DNA of 64,000 nucleotides from Vandiemenella viatica (GCA_031002005.1 CM061919.1:220904739-220968738); one strand, 5' to 3'; positions 34,870-47,186 are shown, counted from the stretch's first letter. A program made the numbers and translations. Notes: generated by a model not told the origin, from the letters alone.

Positions 34870-34970
34870 AGATTGGCCGATGCCGAGCAGGAAGATTAGT
34901 GGCTAGGAAGCGCCCTGTCTCGCGGAAGAAAGGTACGCGGTTCGAGTCGGGCTTCGGGCACGAGTAGTTT
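34870..34970 (+). repeat. tRNA-like repeat in left arm
   Basis: 'agattagtggctaggaagcg' as A-box region and GCGGTTCGAGTC as B-box region. The mirror copy is at about 61905-61995. It is not a functional tRNA by arm pairing. Confidence 0.5.
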
Positions 34971-35400
34971 AATGAAGTGTTACGTTCCCCTCGTGTTTCC
35001 TGTATGTCAGGAGACTAATAGCACATGATTCACTGATTGGGATGTAAAAATAAAAGATTTGTTGCCTGGATAAATCAAATAATCCAAATTCCTTTTTGTC
35101 GTTATCTTTTCAGTTGAGTCTTTAATATATCTTATGTAATGACACGGGAAATATTAGCTGTTTAAGAAAAAATTTAGGTCTCACTATTTAAGTAGGATCG
35201 ATTCCACGTTCACTAAAGTCATTCTGGGAATACGAAAACCGAAGTCTCGATAGCTGTACCGTGAATTCAAAATTGTTACTATCTAATTTCGATGCAAAAA
35301 GTTATGAATCACCTACTACATTCGGATTTTCATTCCTGTATTTGGTTTGCAAGTAGATCTCTGAATTTTTATTATGATAATAGAACCATAAAAACACAGA

Positions 35401-36081
35401 ATCTACATCTACATCCATACTCTGCGAATCACAAACATTGTGGGTGGCAGAGGGTGCTAAGCACCAATCCTAAACCCGCCCATTCCAATCCCGAATAGTG
35501 CGAGGAAAGAAGGAATACATATAAGTATCAGTACGGCATCTTATTTCTCTAATCTTATCCATCCGGTCATTGCGACCTAAATAGGTTGGCGGAAGAAGTA
35601 TTTCATTGCACTCGAAATTTAAATTTTTTCGCATATTCTCCAATAAATTAGAACGCAAGCTACGTCGTCTGTCTTCCAAACTATCCCAGCCCAATCTATG
35701 TATCAATTCTGTGACGCTTTCATAAGGGCTGTAACAACAAGTCACGAATCTAGCGGCTCTCCTCTGCACCCTCTCAACTGAGTCAATCAGAACCTTGCGA
35801 TACGGATCCCAAACCACACAACAGTAATCCAGATGCGGACGCACTAGTGTTTTATACGCTATCTCCTTTGTTTGAGCATTACAATTCCTCAAAATACGAC
35901 CTATGAATCGTAATTTAGAATTGGCCTTGCCTACGACGGAAGTTATGTGCATGTCCCATTTCATGTTGCTTTGTACTATCACCCCCAGATACTTCACGGA
36001 ATCAACCGTGTCAACAGGTGAATTGATTATTTTGTACTCGTGAACAACCTGATTCTTCTTGTTACTTATCCGCATTGCCGC
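35401..36081 (-). mobile_element. CR1-like LINE, 5'-truncated, left arm only
   Basis: The right arm (near 61460-61475) has the uninterrupted sequence ACACAGAATGATTCC in reverse complement, which here is split after ACACAGA. The insert ends in a tail of ATCTAC units at 35401-35415 (3' end on the minus strand). The target duplication is at most 2 bp. It therefore inserted after the arms were formed, or was lost from the right arm by conversion. Confidence 0.85.
35470..36075 (-). pseudogene. CR1-like reverse transcriptase C-terminus, open
   Basis: This 201-codon open frame covers the thumb and C-terminus of a CR1-like non-LTR reverse transcriptase. Landmarks are VDSVKYLGVIVQSNMKWDMH at residues 25-44, KLRFIGRILRNC, KTLVRPHLDYCCVVWDPY, RVQRRAARFVTCCYSPYESV, LGWDSLEDRRRSLR, PPTYLGRNDRMDKIREIRCR and SFFPRTIRDWN at the end. 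No stop interrupts it, so it is younger than the related copy at 6690-7337. Endonuclease and catalytic palm are absent because of 5' truncation, so no activity is expected. Confidence 0.85.
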
Positions 36082-37299
36082 ATGATTCCATGGAAGGTAT
36101 AACTCAGTCTTTTAATTGAGGAATGCTAGGAAATGTTTTGATACAATTTCAAACACGTCTGCTTAGCCGTTGTTGAATGTAATACAATTAATACATCTTT
36201 GTATCTATAGATTTTGATATACTGAATCCTGTGTATGGTGATGTATCGTTAAAGCTGGAATTAAAAGCCGAATTAATTTCATAACTCTGGAATTTGTAAA
36301 ACTTTTTAACACTTCATAAAAATCATCTTGTAAATGTTTGTAATGTCAGTGATCATCTGTTTTATATTTATTTGAAATACTGAAAAACTACGCTTCACAC
36401 TGGAACTAAATTATTGATTGGTATTCATTTACCTAATCTAATTACAAAAGATTTGGTTTCACTATTTCAGAAGATCGAAATTTAATACACCGTAGTCATA
36501 TTAACCAACAAACATTTGGAAAAAAGAAGAGCGCTTGTATACGAATCTTACGTTCAATTCATCCGGAGCAAATTTTTGTCAGTTACCAAATTACAATAAG
36601 ATTTCGTCCAAAGGTAAATAAATAAATAAACAATGCTAAAAGAACTTGCTAAAACAATGATTCTTGCTTTATTTGAAGTTTTGGATAGAAAAAAAAAATA
36701 TTGTACAATCCAGTAAAGATTACGTGTCAGATGAAGGAATAAACTGTAAAACAATTTTATAATGTATCCTTCTTACTCTCCACAAGTGGTGTGTGAAATT
36801 GAAATTGTGATCGGAAGCAGATATTTTGTTGTTTACATAGGCATTAAACCGCTCAGTGTTTCCTCGTCCGAAATTCGTCTTCTGCGACGACATGCTAGCT
36901 GCTTTAACAGCTCACAGTGTTTAATCTCTTGTAACTGTGTATTTGTTACGATACTATTGCTGAAAGTAACATCATTATGTCTCTGCGCTAGTTTGGAATA
37001 AAACTAGAAGCTACAGAGTAGTGAAAAATTTGATAACCGAGGACAAACGATTGAATTTTGTAGTTACTGCAGCAACATGATGATGACTACGTAATATGAT
37101 TAATAATCATTTTCCGATGTTTGCATAGTTTTATTATATACTCAATAATTCTGAATGATTTCTCAGTAGCTGTAATCTCATTTCTGTTATGTGAATTTTT
37201 CGCGGTGCAACTACGACGGTTAATCTCAGAGACTTATGCCTACCTACAGTTGCAGTGTTCCGTTAAAAATTTTAAAACGTGGCTTGTACTCTATTTTAA

Positions 37300-37412
37300 A
37301 ACCTTCTTTAGTCAAGCAATGTCGGTATGGTTTAATGAAAAAGAAATGTGCGAATTTCTTCCTTGCAATAAGTACTTTCCCGCCTCTAATGACCTCGACG
37401 TCGACGTCACAT
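37300..37412 (+). repeat. SINE remnant after internal deletion
   Basis: Only the 3' part of the SINE survives ('tcggtatggtttaatgaaaa', 'cgcctctaatgacctcgacg'). The right arm keeps the longer form at 59945-60155. The deletion junction lies in a shared AATGTCGG word. Confidence 0.75.
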
Positions 37413-39034
37413 ATGAGTTGGTGTGTGTTACTAAAAAGTTTCACATCTTGAAGCTTCCCTGATTTTGAGATCATTCTTGTTCTTGTTCTTCTTCTTCCAA
37501 TGTAGTGTTAGACAGGTGGGCTGTTACAGTCTCAATATAATTCTTGTTTTTATCAAATGAAATCATATACAGAGAATCACTTAAAACTGAGTCAATAGTT
37601 TTGCCGCCGTATCACTCTCGGACTAGAAAAAGAATGAAAAAAAAAAAACATTAACTTTTAAACTACCTGTATATATGGTACCCGTTATACGGTTATTTGA
37701 GAAAGAACAAGACACATGATTTTCAGGAGAGGCAAATATTCCAAAGAAACCTTCAGATGATAGAGAAGAGATCCGTAGTCTGGTGGGAGCGATCGGGTGG
37801 TACCGAGTTCGAATCTGCACATATTCATTTTTTTTTCCTTTAACATTTTGGTTAATGTATATTGTTGAAAATATATACTTGTCATTAGTCATTACCAACG
37901 GTTCCTCACAAAATACGTTTACAGTAATATAGACTGCAGCAAATGTGTGTTCTTTAAGAAGTATATTTAACTGAAAAATGGAAGTTCAATACAAAGGATT
38001 CGAGCAACAGACTACAGAGCATATTCCAAGAAGCATAACCTCTACCCAAAATCCTGTTTTCTGTAATCCTCTAAAACTATCAATATTAGGATCTTATTGA
38101 TAATCGAGAAAATTACTAATTTTTGATTGTATTTCCATTCCTGCTAGCCCGCCGAAAAAGATACAGAGATATAAGCCTAGACTTCGATATTTTTCTGTTT
38201 AGAGAACTCTGTTGCGTGGTTCCTTCCAATATGTAGATGGTGGTTTGCCAGAGATAGCGACCATGCCTTATCGGTGTATATTGACAACTACTACAAACTT
38301 TTACTCTTCGGTTTATTGCATCGTAACGTTGCAGCCAACCTGTCGTAGCTTGATTGAGTCCATTTTTTGCTCGGTTACAGTGTAGTACTCACATTTGAGT
38401 CTTGCTTCAAATAATTTTCAGTATCTTTCTTACATTCTCAGACAGAAATAATATTTGTGTGGAATTTATGGGCTTATTTTATACACAATCTCGACAATAA
38501 GTAAGCATTGAAATAGGTGACGACTGATAAACATTCCAGCACTTGTTTCTCATTCAAAAATGGAGTTGAATATTTGAGTGAAGTAACGTGGGACTTATGT
38601 CTGGTAGCATAGTATCAGGAAAGTGAAAACAAGTTATTTATAGAAACGGGGAAGAAGGAAGTTCATATTTCCGCAAAACGGAAAGATTAGCTAGTGACCT
38701 AGCATTAATCATTCCTCGGGATAAGTTACTAGTTGAAAGACTCTTGGACATTACAAATACAGGACTGTCCTAATTACGAATTGTGACACACCTTCATTCT
38801 TATCGCTGAAATTAGCAGTTTGGTATTCGCTGAAACAAATAGTACTAAGTACTGTAAAACCTGGAAATAACTCTTTAAATCACACAGGTTGTCCCAAATT
38901 ATGAATGAACAAACTTTTTACCTTAGCAGGAGTGGAAGCCTTCGGAATCGAGGATGAATTCTTGTAATTTCATTTTAAAATAAATGACTTTCTCCTTTTG
39001 TTATCTGTCTTCCAATGGGTTGCATACAATCCTC

Positions 39035-39225
39035 TTTATAGTTTCGCACCGGAGAAAAGGAACGGGAAAGAATTTGGACCATGGATTTTAGAAGAAATAA
39101 TCCTGCCATTCACCCGGAGTGATTTGGAGAAACGAAGGAAAACCCAAATATGGATAGCCGGATGGGGAGTCAAACACGCGCCCTCCCAAATGCGGAGCCA
39201 TAACGTTAACGCTCAGTCATTAGAT
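39035..39225 (-). repeat. tRNA-derived SINE, truncated
   Basis: Minus-strand copy of the common family ('cgccctcccaaatgcggagc' and 'cccggagtgatttggagaaa' on the plus strand). The B box has decayed to GTTTGACTCCC. The 3' end is missing. Mirror copy at 58145-58345. Confidence 0.65.
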
Positions 39226-39408
39226 TCACTTTTTCAATATTTTTCGTATTTGGTCTATGATGACATCCGTAAAATTATTTAAAAAATTTACTTAAAACAA
39301 AGTTAAAAATCGTAAATGAAAATATATGTGCAGAAGTGAGTTGACCTGATGAGAGAGGGGGTTTCAAAACAATCTCTGAAATCAGAAACGCAATTCAAAT
39401 TTCATTTT

Positions 39409-39426
39409 CTCTCTCTCTCTCTCTCT
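39409..39426 (+). repeat. (CT)n microsatellite
   Basis: About 9 CT units. The mirror position in the right arm (57925-57950) has about 13 GA units. Confidence 0.9.
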
Positions 39427-39984
39427 ATGAGGCCCCTCTTATCTTGGAGATATTGTTATATTAAATGAAGTTGTATTAAACCAAATATGACAGCATTTTT
39501 AATCGGTTTGCTATTAACCAAACAGGTAACATTTAAATCTTTTCGTAGAAATGTTTAAAAAAAAAATTGGTTCCTACTTCACATTCTACTTGAGCAAACA
39601 CCTCAAATCAATTTCTAAACTACAGAAATTTGCAGTCTCAATAAAATGTGGTAAAATAAGAAATTTCAATATGGATTTGAACTAATTCTCTATAATGTTT
39701 TCCTATTTTCTTCAAGTATGTCTTAAAGTAAAGATTAAGAGTTAGTTGGAATGAAATTATCACGTTGGCAGTAACACTGCTAATTGTTACAACATTTTAT
39801 AAATCAGCTCTATTACTCTCCGCAGCTAGAGTGTAATTCTCAAATATCGTAAGTAGACGAAAGCGTTTAATACTGGTTTCCTTGTTTGACACTGACGTTG
39901 GCCGCACTGAACTTCAATTTTATGCCTCAGTTTTCCTCCTACAATGTTCTAATTGAATGCCTATAAGACTTCGCAATATTCAAA

Positions 39985-40845
39985 CTTTCAAAAGAGGACG
40001 CAATGAAAGATGTAAAAGAGGAATTTGAATGTGGCTTAAGTGTTCACGAAGACAAAACCAGTAATCAGTATAATCGGATTTGCTGATCACATTATCCTGA
40101 GAGCAGGACGGACTGAGTATATGGAGGAGTTACTGAATGACAAAATAAAGACGGAGGATTCTGTAATAAATACAAATCAAAAGCAAGACAAAAGTGTAAA
40201 AGAAATAATAGTAGATTAAATATAAAAATGGGATCGGATGCAAAACTAGAAGTAAATAAATTCTGTTACTTGGGAAGTAAAATTACAACTGGTGGCTGAA
40301 GCAGGAATGGTGTTAAAAACAGAATAGCACTAGTAAAAAGAACATTTATGAAAAGTAGTTTCAAATATTGACCTAGGACTCAGAAAGAACTTTTTAAAAC
40401 TCTGTGTTTGGAGCACAGCATTTTATGGGTAACGAAGCATGGACTTTAGGATGCCGGAAGAAGGAAAATTGAAGCATTTGAAATGTGGTGCTGTTGGAAG
40501 AATGCTGAAAATTAGGTGGACAGTTAAACCACGAAATGAACATGTTTTTGAAATGATGGCTGACGAAAGAAGTTTGTGGAAGAATCTTACACAAAGAAGA
40601 AACAGGATCGTGGGTGATATTTTTTAAGACATGCGGGATTGGTTATGTATGAAGCAGATAAGGGAGGACGTGTTTTGAAAAGGATGTTTTGAGATGAAGA
40701 AGATAATGCAACATAAGAAGGGATGGAAGTTTGTATCAAACCAATCAAGAGACTGACGACAGTAAAATAATAGATGAAATAAGCGAGAGGGGGAAACACG
40801 GTGCCAGCCCATTGAGACCTGCTCTTGCGAAACACATCTATGTGA
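39985..40845 (+). pseudogene. Non-LTR 'endonuclease-reverse transcriptase' C-terminus, left-arm copy
   Basis: Broken frames read CGLSVHEDKTSN, then GFADHIILRAGRTEYMEELL where the catalytic box is F-A-D-H instead of F-A-D-D. Then come LRKNFLKLCVWSTAFYG and, from 40439, a frame with GKLKHLKCGAVGRMLKIRWT and NEHVFEMMADERSLWKNLTQ. The last two correspond to the 'RLEAFEMWCWRRMLKISWT ... NEEVLxxVGEERSLLKTL' end of the insect endonuclease-reverse transcriptase LINE group. Multiple stops and the altered catalytic box make it dead. A mirror copy with the same damage lies at 56520-57390, so the decay predates the palindrome. Confidence 0.75.
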
Positions 40846-40850
40846 CCGGC

Positions 40851-41100
40851 ATTTTTTTTTTTCTTTTTCTTATTGCTTTACGCCTCGTCGACAGATAAGG
40901 TCATTAGAGGCATGATGGGACTGGGGACAAGGAACGGAAGGGAATTCGGTCATGGCCTTTCTGCAGGAAGCATCCCGGCATTCGCCTGGAGTGATTTGGT
41001 GAAACCATGGAAAACCAAAATCTGGATTCCCGGACGGGGATTCGAACCGGCGTCCTCCCGAATGCGAGACGAGAACGTTGACAGTTCACCACCACGCCAG
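40851..41100 (-). repeat. tRNA-derived SINE, near full, left arm
   Basis: Reads in reverse from about 41100: CTGGCGTGGTGGTGAACTGT as head, an exact B box GGTTCGAATCC (plus strand 'ggattcgaacc' at 41039), then the body to 'ctcgtcgacagataaggtca' reversed and a T-run (A tail) at 40853-40866. Mirror copy at 56248-56505. Confidence 0.8.
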
Positions 41101-41794
41101 CTTAACGTCCGTATCCGGCGGCCGAGTCACGGTCAAAAGTGTGGTATGCATTCACGCCACACGCGCTATAGAGAGATTTGGGATTTAACCCAGGAATTTT
41201 GTGCACCATCTGGTAATTAGTAATAATGCACCACCACCGAACCATGTCCCAGTTCTATAAAGTTCTTCAACCACCGGAACTTAAATAAGGTAACGCCGTA
41301 TCTGGCGCTGCGAGTCATCACGGAGCTATAATGACCCGTACGAAGAAGTTGGCTATAGAAGTATAGCATTTAAAAATCAACCTTTCACCTCCGTCACATG
41401 CTGTTTGGTGCAGAGGCGTAAATTCCAATTGAAGTAGCTGACTCCATCTCATACCACTGCAGTGCAAGATAAAATTCTTATATCTATCACATTATATATG
41501 AATTTTAAGAGCATAACAGAATAGAAAGCATCCGGCACACCTTTAATTATTTTAATTTAGAGCTGCTAAAAATAGAAAAAAGGAGAGGGGTTGGGAATGA
41601 GTAAGAGAGACAGAAAAAAGATTGAATTGCGTTTCTGATTTCAGAGATTGTTTTGGAAACACACAATCTCATCAAAACATTTCACTTCTACCGACATATT
41701 ATCATTTACGATTATTAACTTTGCTTTAAGTAGATTTTTAAATAATTTTATGGATGTAATCGTAGACCAAATACGACTAGTAATGAAAAAGTGA

Positions 41795-42030
41795 AGTTAA
41801 TGAGTGAGTGGTAACGCTCTGTTGTCGCATCCGGGAGGAGGCGGGTTCGAATCCCGGTCCGGCCATCAGACGTGGGATTTCTACGGTTTCCCCAAATCAC
41901 TCCAGGCAAATGTTGGGATGATTCCTTTAAAAGACCATGGCCCAATTTCTTTCCGTTTCTTGCCACCAGTTTTGTCCCGCCCCTAATTACCTGCCATTAA
42001 TGAAGCGTATTGCAACAAGTCAAAAAAAAA
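41795..42030 (+). repeat. tRNA-derived SINE, left arm
   Basis: Head 'gtgagtggtaacgctctg', B box GGTTCGAATCC at about 41844, body with 'ccccaaatcactccaggcaa', and an A-rich end. Mirror copy at 55445-55700. Confidence 0.8.
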
Positions 42031-43639
42031 TAATAATAAAAAAATGGGCTGGTAGTAATTACTGTTAGTCGAGTTAACGCCAGCTGCGACCACGATAACC
42101 GTTTTGTCGTCATGTTTTACTTGAGTCTTTAATATATCAATTGCAATGACATAGAAAATATTAGTTATGTAAGAACAAAATTAGGTCTCACTATTTAAGT
42201 AGGATCGATTCGCCGTTCGGTAGTCTCGATGGCAGGACCGTGAGCTTAAAATGGTTACTACCAAACTTCGCTTCAAATCGTTACCAATCACCAACAGCAT
42301 TCGGATTTTCATTAGTGTATTTGGTTTGCAAGTGAAGCTCTTAATTTTTTTGAGATAATAGAACGATGAAAACTCAGACTGATTCCATGGAAGGCATAAC
42401 TCAGTATTTTAACTGAGGTATGCTAGGAAATGTTTTGATACAATTTTAAACCCTTCTGAATAGCGTTTGTTGAATGTAATGCAATTCATACATCCTTATA
42501 TCTGTTATACTGATTCCTGTGTATGGTGACGTAACGTTAAAGACAAATTTAGAAACCGAATTCATTTCTTGACCATGGAATTTGTAAAACTTTTAAACTT
42601 ATCAGAAAAATCAGCTAGCGAATGTTTGTAATATCACTGCTTATCTGTTTTACATTTATTAGATACATTGAAAGAAGTACCTAAATTATTGATTGGTACT
42701 CATTTATCTAAACTAAAAGTTTAAAAGTTTGTCTTTCATTGTCTCAGAAGATCGAAATTTAATACACAGTAGTCATAACAATCTAACAACATGTGAAAAA
42801 AGAGAAGCGATTCTATACGAATCTTACGTTCAGTTCATCTGGAGCAAATTTTTGTCAGTTACCAAATTACAAAAAGATTTAGTCCCAAGGTAAAAAGAAA
42901 GAATGGTAAAAAAAAAACTTATTAAAACACGACGTTTTTTTTCGAAATTTTAGATCAATAAAAAGAAATACTCTGTAATTCAGTAAAGATTATTTGTCAG
43001 ACGTCAGATGAGAAGACAGCACTTTGTGGACCAATAAACCGTAATAAAGTGGCGTGCGAAACGGAAATTGTGATCGAAAGTGGAAATTTTGTTGTTTACG
43101 TAGAGTATTAAACCGCTCAGTCTTTCCTCGTATGAAACTCTTCTTCCTCTCTGCGACGACAATCTGACTGCTTCAACAGTGCACAATGTTCGATCTCATG
43201 AAACTGTGTGTTTGTTACGAGAGTAGCATCATTATGTCTCTCTGCGGTAATTTCGAATAAAACTAGTTGCTACAGAGTAGTGAAAAACTTGATAAGCGAG
43301 GACAAACGATTGCTTTTTATAATTACTGCAATAACATGATTGTGACTAATAGCTACGTAATATAATTGTTTTTCTAGTTATATTATATACTTAATAATTC
43401 TGAGTGGTTTCTCAGTAGCTGTACTGTAATCTCATTTCTGTCACGTGGATTTTTCGCGGGGCAGCTACGACGGTTAGACTCAGAGATTTGAGCAGTAAAA
43501 CTGTTTATATTCCTTCTCCTAATTGCAATGTTCCGTTAAAATCTTTAAAACGCGGCTTGTAGTCTATTTTAATACCTTCTTAAGCCAAGCAAATTTGATG
43601 TCACCAGAAATTATCCTCCACAATTATTTGATTGTATTT

Positions 43640-43858
43640 TGCAATGTTGGAGGGTGATAGGTGAGTGGTAACGTTCTGGTCTTGCATTCGGGAGGACTCA
43701 GGTTCCAATCCCTGTTCGGTCATCAAGATTTCGGTTTTCCATCACTTCCCCAAATCACTCCAGGTGAATGTCGGGATGATTTCATCACAAGTCCATGATC
43801 GAATTACTTGCAATAAATCCTTTTCCGCCTCTAATTACCTCGACGTCAACGTCATGTA
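43640..43858 (+). repeat. tRNA-derived SINE in copy X-left
   Basis: 'gtgagtggtaacgttctggt' head, B box decayed to GGTTCCAATCC, 'tcacttccccaaatcactcc' body. The A tail is replaced by a short TA/TG-rich stretch to 43900. Confidence 0.75.
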
Positions 43859-44229
43859 TATGTGTGTGTATAATATATGTATATATATATATATAAGTAG
43901 GGTTTGATACCAAAAGTTTTTTATATTTTGAACCTTGCGAGATTTTGAGACATTTTTCTTGTTCTTCTTCCTCCTACGCAGTGTTTATCCAGGTGGACTG
44001 TTACAGCATCAATATCATTCTTGTTATGATCAAATGTAATCAGATACAGAGAATCACTCAAAACCGAATCAATAGTTATGACACCGTATCACTTTCGGAC
44101 TAGAAAAATAATGAAAAAATCATTAATTTTAAAACTGTATATAGTACCTGTAAGCTAATGGTTATTTGAGAAACAGCAAGATACATTACTTTCAGGAGAG
44201 GCCTATAGTGCAAAAACCTTCAGTTGCTA

Positions 44230-44320
44230 TGCACAACATAGAGATTAGCTTTGGTGCTGAGCACCCTCTGCCACCCACAATTTTGTGAATTGCAGAGTAT
44301 ATATGTAGATGTAGAGTGTA
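44230..44320 (+). mobile_element. CR1-like LINE 3' tail insertion in copy X-left
   Basis: About 91 bp of LINE 3' UTR ('gagattagctttggtgctga', 'ttttgtgaattgcagagtat') ending in GATGTA-type units. The unoccupied site is seen in the copy at 53200-53215. About 7 target bases appear to have been lost at insertion. Confidence 0.8.
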
Positions 44321-44675
44321 GATTCGTAGCCTGGTAGTAGCGACTAAGATTATCGATCGGGCAGACTTGAGTTCGAATCTGCATATCCTGAATCTTTATT
44401 TCCTTCAACATTTTGGGTAATGTTTATTGGTGAATATATATATTTGACATTAGTCACTACCTACGGTACCTGACTTAAATAAGTTTACAATAATATACAC
44501 GACAGCAAATATGTGTTCTTGAAGAAGTATATTTCATTGAAAAAAGAAAGTTGAATACAAAGGACTCGAGCAGCAGACCTCGGTGAATATTCAAAAAAGC
44601 TTATTTTCCACCTGAAATCCTGCTTGCTCAAAGACATGATATCGAGCATTCATTTTTTTTTCTTCCTTTTTTGCT

Positions 44676-44905
44676 TATGCTTTTACGCCTTGTCGACATC
44701 GAGGTGATTAGAGGCGGGAAAGGAGTAGTGGCAAGGATTTCGCCGATGGCCTTTTCAAGGAACCATTCCGGTATTTACATAGAGTGATTTGGAGAAACCA
44801 TGGAAACCCAAGTCCGGATGGTCGGACGAGGATTCGAACCTGCGTCCTCCCGAATGAGAGGCTAGCGCGTCAGCTCTTATCCAATTATGCTCGATCATTC
44901 ATAAA
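44676..44905 (-). repeat. tRNA-derived SINE in copy X-left
   Basis: B box visible on the plus strand as 'ggattcgaacc' at 44830. A-rich tail as a T-run near 44651-44676 with 'cttatgcttttacgccttgt' beside it. Confidence 0.8.
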
Positions 44906-45344
44906 CTGTCAAAGAATCTAGAAAAATGCGTGTGACGAATGGTGATGGTGTAGAAAAATAGATGTTCGTGATAAATTATTACGTGCAATATTTAGGGTTA
45001 TAAAGGTATTCTTCTTGGCCGAAGGAAACAGGAAAGTTCACACTTATTTCCTCTTGCAACGCTGCCAAACTGCTTCCTCCAACGTTGTCACGATTTCTGA
45101 CCTCTGGTGGTGCTGCGGCAATTTCCTACACAAGGAATCGTGTCTCATAGGTAGACGGTATCAAAAGAACAGACACATTGCCGAAAGAGAAAATTATATT
45201 TCTTACCCTTCTGATCTACTGATTATTTCTGTTATAACAGTTTGATTCTGTATATAGATCCTCATTACCTATTCATTCACAAAATTTTATGTCTTTATAT
45301 AGCTTCACTTTCGTTATATGATGGACGAGGCACGCGTCCAAATA

Positions 45345-45420
45345 GAGTTGAGTGGCTGAATGGTTGCGCACTGGCTTCTGACTGTGATAGTACTGGGTTC
45401 GATCCCACTTCAGGTCGAAT
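45345..45420 (+). repeat. tRNA-like repeat in copy X-left
   Basis: A-box-like 'gtggctgaatggttgcgcac' and B box GGTTCGATCCC. Acceptor ends do not pair, and it is copied at 46092-46167, 51350-51427 and 52100-52175. It is a tRNA-derived repeat rather than a tRNA gene. Confidence 0.6.
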
Positions 45421-45478
45421 ATTTTTTCATTGATTGTTACCTTCTCACTTGTTGTATAATACATATCATATATGTTAA

Positions 45479-46035
45479 GAAGAACAATATCATATTTTAA
45501 TGTAAATCAATTAAAAATAAATTCTTATGACAAAAATGATATAAAAACGCATATTTCTGTTAATGCTTTCAAAGTAATGTTTCGTTTTCAGTTGGCCACG
45601 TTTCAAATATGTAATTTGAGCGGCACATGAAACAAAATTGCCCGCGATGTGTTTTTGTTTTGCGAAATTACTTGCAACAGATCAAGTGAGTAGAAGATCT
45701 TGATGGTATTTTTATTGATGCCCTGACGGGGCATTTTCAATAACAATGTCTAACTGACAGGAAATTAAAATCACAGATACAAAAAAATTCTTTCACAGAA
45801 CAAGTGAGAAATTCTACAGCAAAGATTAATCTGCAAGTTAGCGTGAACAACTCCAATAGCACTCTTCGCGTTTATGGCACTAAAATCCACTAACCTCGTC
45901 ACATTATATTGGATGTAAAGTATTTTAAATACCAAAAACAACCATTTAACCGCCAATGTGTCCTATGAACTAATAAATAAATTACATAAGAATAATATTT
46001 TTTAAAATTTTCTGTAAAATATAATAATGTTCTTT
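45479..46035 (+). repeat. Spacer S of small palindrome 1
   Basis: This 557-bp non-palindromic spacer has only a small ATGCCC/GGGCAT hairpin at about 45718-45735. The same spacer appears in reverse complement at 51481-52031. Confidence 0.85.
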
Positions 46036-46604
46036 TTTACATATATGATATGTATTATACAACAAGTGAGAAGGTAACAATCAATGAAAAAATATTCGAC
46101 CTGAAGTGGGATCGAACCCAGTACTATCACAGTCAGAAGCCAGTGCGCAACCATTCAGCCACTCAACTCTATTTGGACGCGTGCCTCGTCCATCATATAA
46201 CGAAAGTGAAGCTATATAAAGACATAAAATTTTGTGAATGAATAGGTAATGAGGATCTATATACAGAATCAAACTGTTATAACAGTAATCAGTAGATCAG
46301 AAGGGTAAGAAATATAATTTTCTCTTTCGGCAATGTGTCTGTTCTTTTGATACCGTCTACCTATGAGACACGATTCCTTGTGTAGGAAATTGCCGCAGCA
46401 CCACCAGAGGTCAGAAATCGTGACAACGTTGGAGGAAGCAGTTTGGCAGCGTTGCAAGAGGAAATAAGTGTGAACTTTCCTGTTTCCTTCGGCCAAGAAG
46501 AATACCTTTATAACCCTAAATATGCACGTAATAATTTATCACGAACATCTATTTTTCTACACCATCACCATTCGTCACACGCATTTTTCTAGATTCTTTG
46601 ACAG

Positions 46605-46850
46605 TTTATGAATGATCGAGCATAATTGGATAAGAGCTGACGCGCTAGCCTCTCATTCGGGAGGACGCAGGTTCGAATCCTCGTCCGACCATCCGGACTT
46701 GGGTTTCCATGGTTTCTCCAAATCACTCTATGTAAATACCGGAATGGTTCCTTGAAAAGGCCATCGGCGAAATCCTTGCCACTACTCCTTTCCCGCCTCT
46801 AATCACCTCGATGTCGACAAGGCGTAAAAGCATAAGCAAAAAAGGAAGAA
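46605..46850 (+). repeat. tRNA-derived SINE in copy X'-left
   Basis: B box GGTTCGAATCC at about 46670. Inverted counterpart of 44676-44905. Confidence 0.8.
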
Positions 46851-47186
46851 AAAAAATGAATGCTCGATATCATGTCTTTGAGCAAGCAGGATTTCAGGTG
46901 GAAAATAAGCTTTTTTGAATATTCACCGAGGTCTGCTGCTCGAGTCCTTTGTATTCAACTTTCTTTTTTCAATGAAATATACTTCTTCAAGAACACATAT
47001 TTGCTGTCGTGTATATTATTGTAAACTTATTTAAGTCAGGTACCGTAGGTAGTGACTAATGTCAATTATATATTCACCAATAAACATTACCCAAAATGTT
47101 GAAGGAAATAAAGATTCAGGATATGCAGATTCGAACTCAAGTCTGCCCGATCGATAATCTTAGTCGCTACTACCAGGCTACGAATC

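Larger units (their letters stand above)
35090..38080 (+). repeat. Old direct duplication, unit 1
   Basis: It aligns in the same orientation, visibly diverged, with 42095-44640 (for example 'aggtctcactatttaagtag', 'gaatcttacgttca.ttcatc', 'ttttgtcagttaccaaatta' in both). The inner copy carries newer insertions. The mirror of this unit is in the right arm at about 58550-61780. Confidence 0.75.
42095..44640 (+). repeat. Old direct duplication, unit 2
   Basis: This is the diverged same-orientation partner of 35090-38080. Its part from 42862 is also the left arm of a newer small palindrome. Confidence 0.75.
42862..45478 (+). repeat. Small palindrome 1, left arm (copy X-left)
   Basis: Matches 46036-48640 in reverse complement almost base for base; midpoints of paired segments are at about 45750-45757. 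Compared with the other copies it has a private 12-bp deletion near 43220 (missing ATACTATTTCCG). It holds two SINEs, a LINE tail and a tRNA-like repeat. Confidence 0.9.

Noticed and set aside
45345..45420. Functional tRNA gene
   Set aside because: A and B boxes are present but the acceptor and T stems do not pair properly, and the sequence is part of a repeat copied four times in the window.
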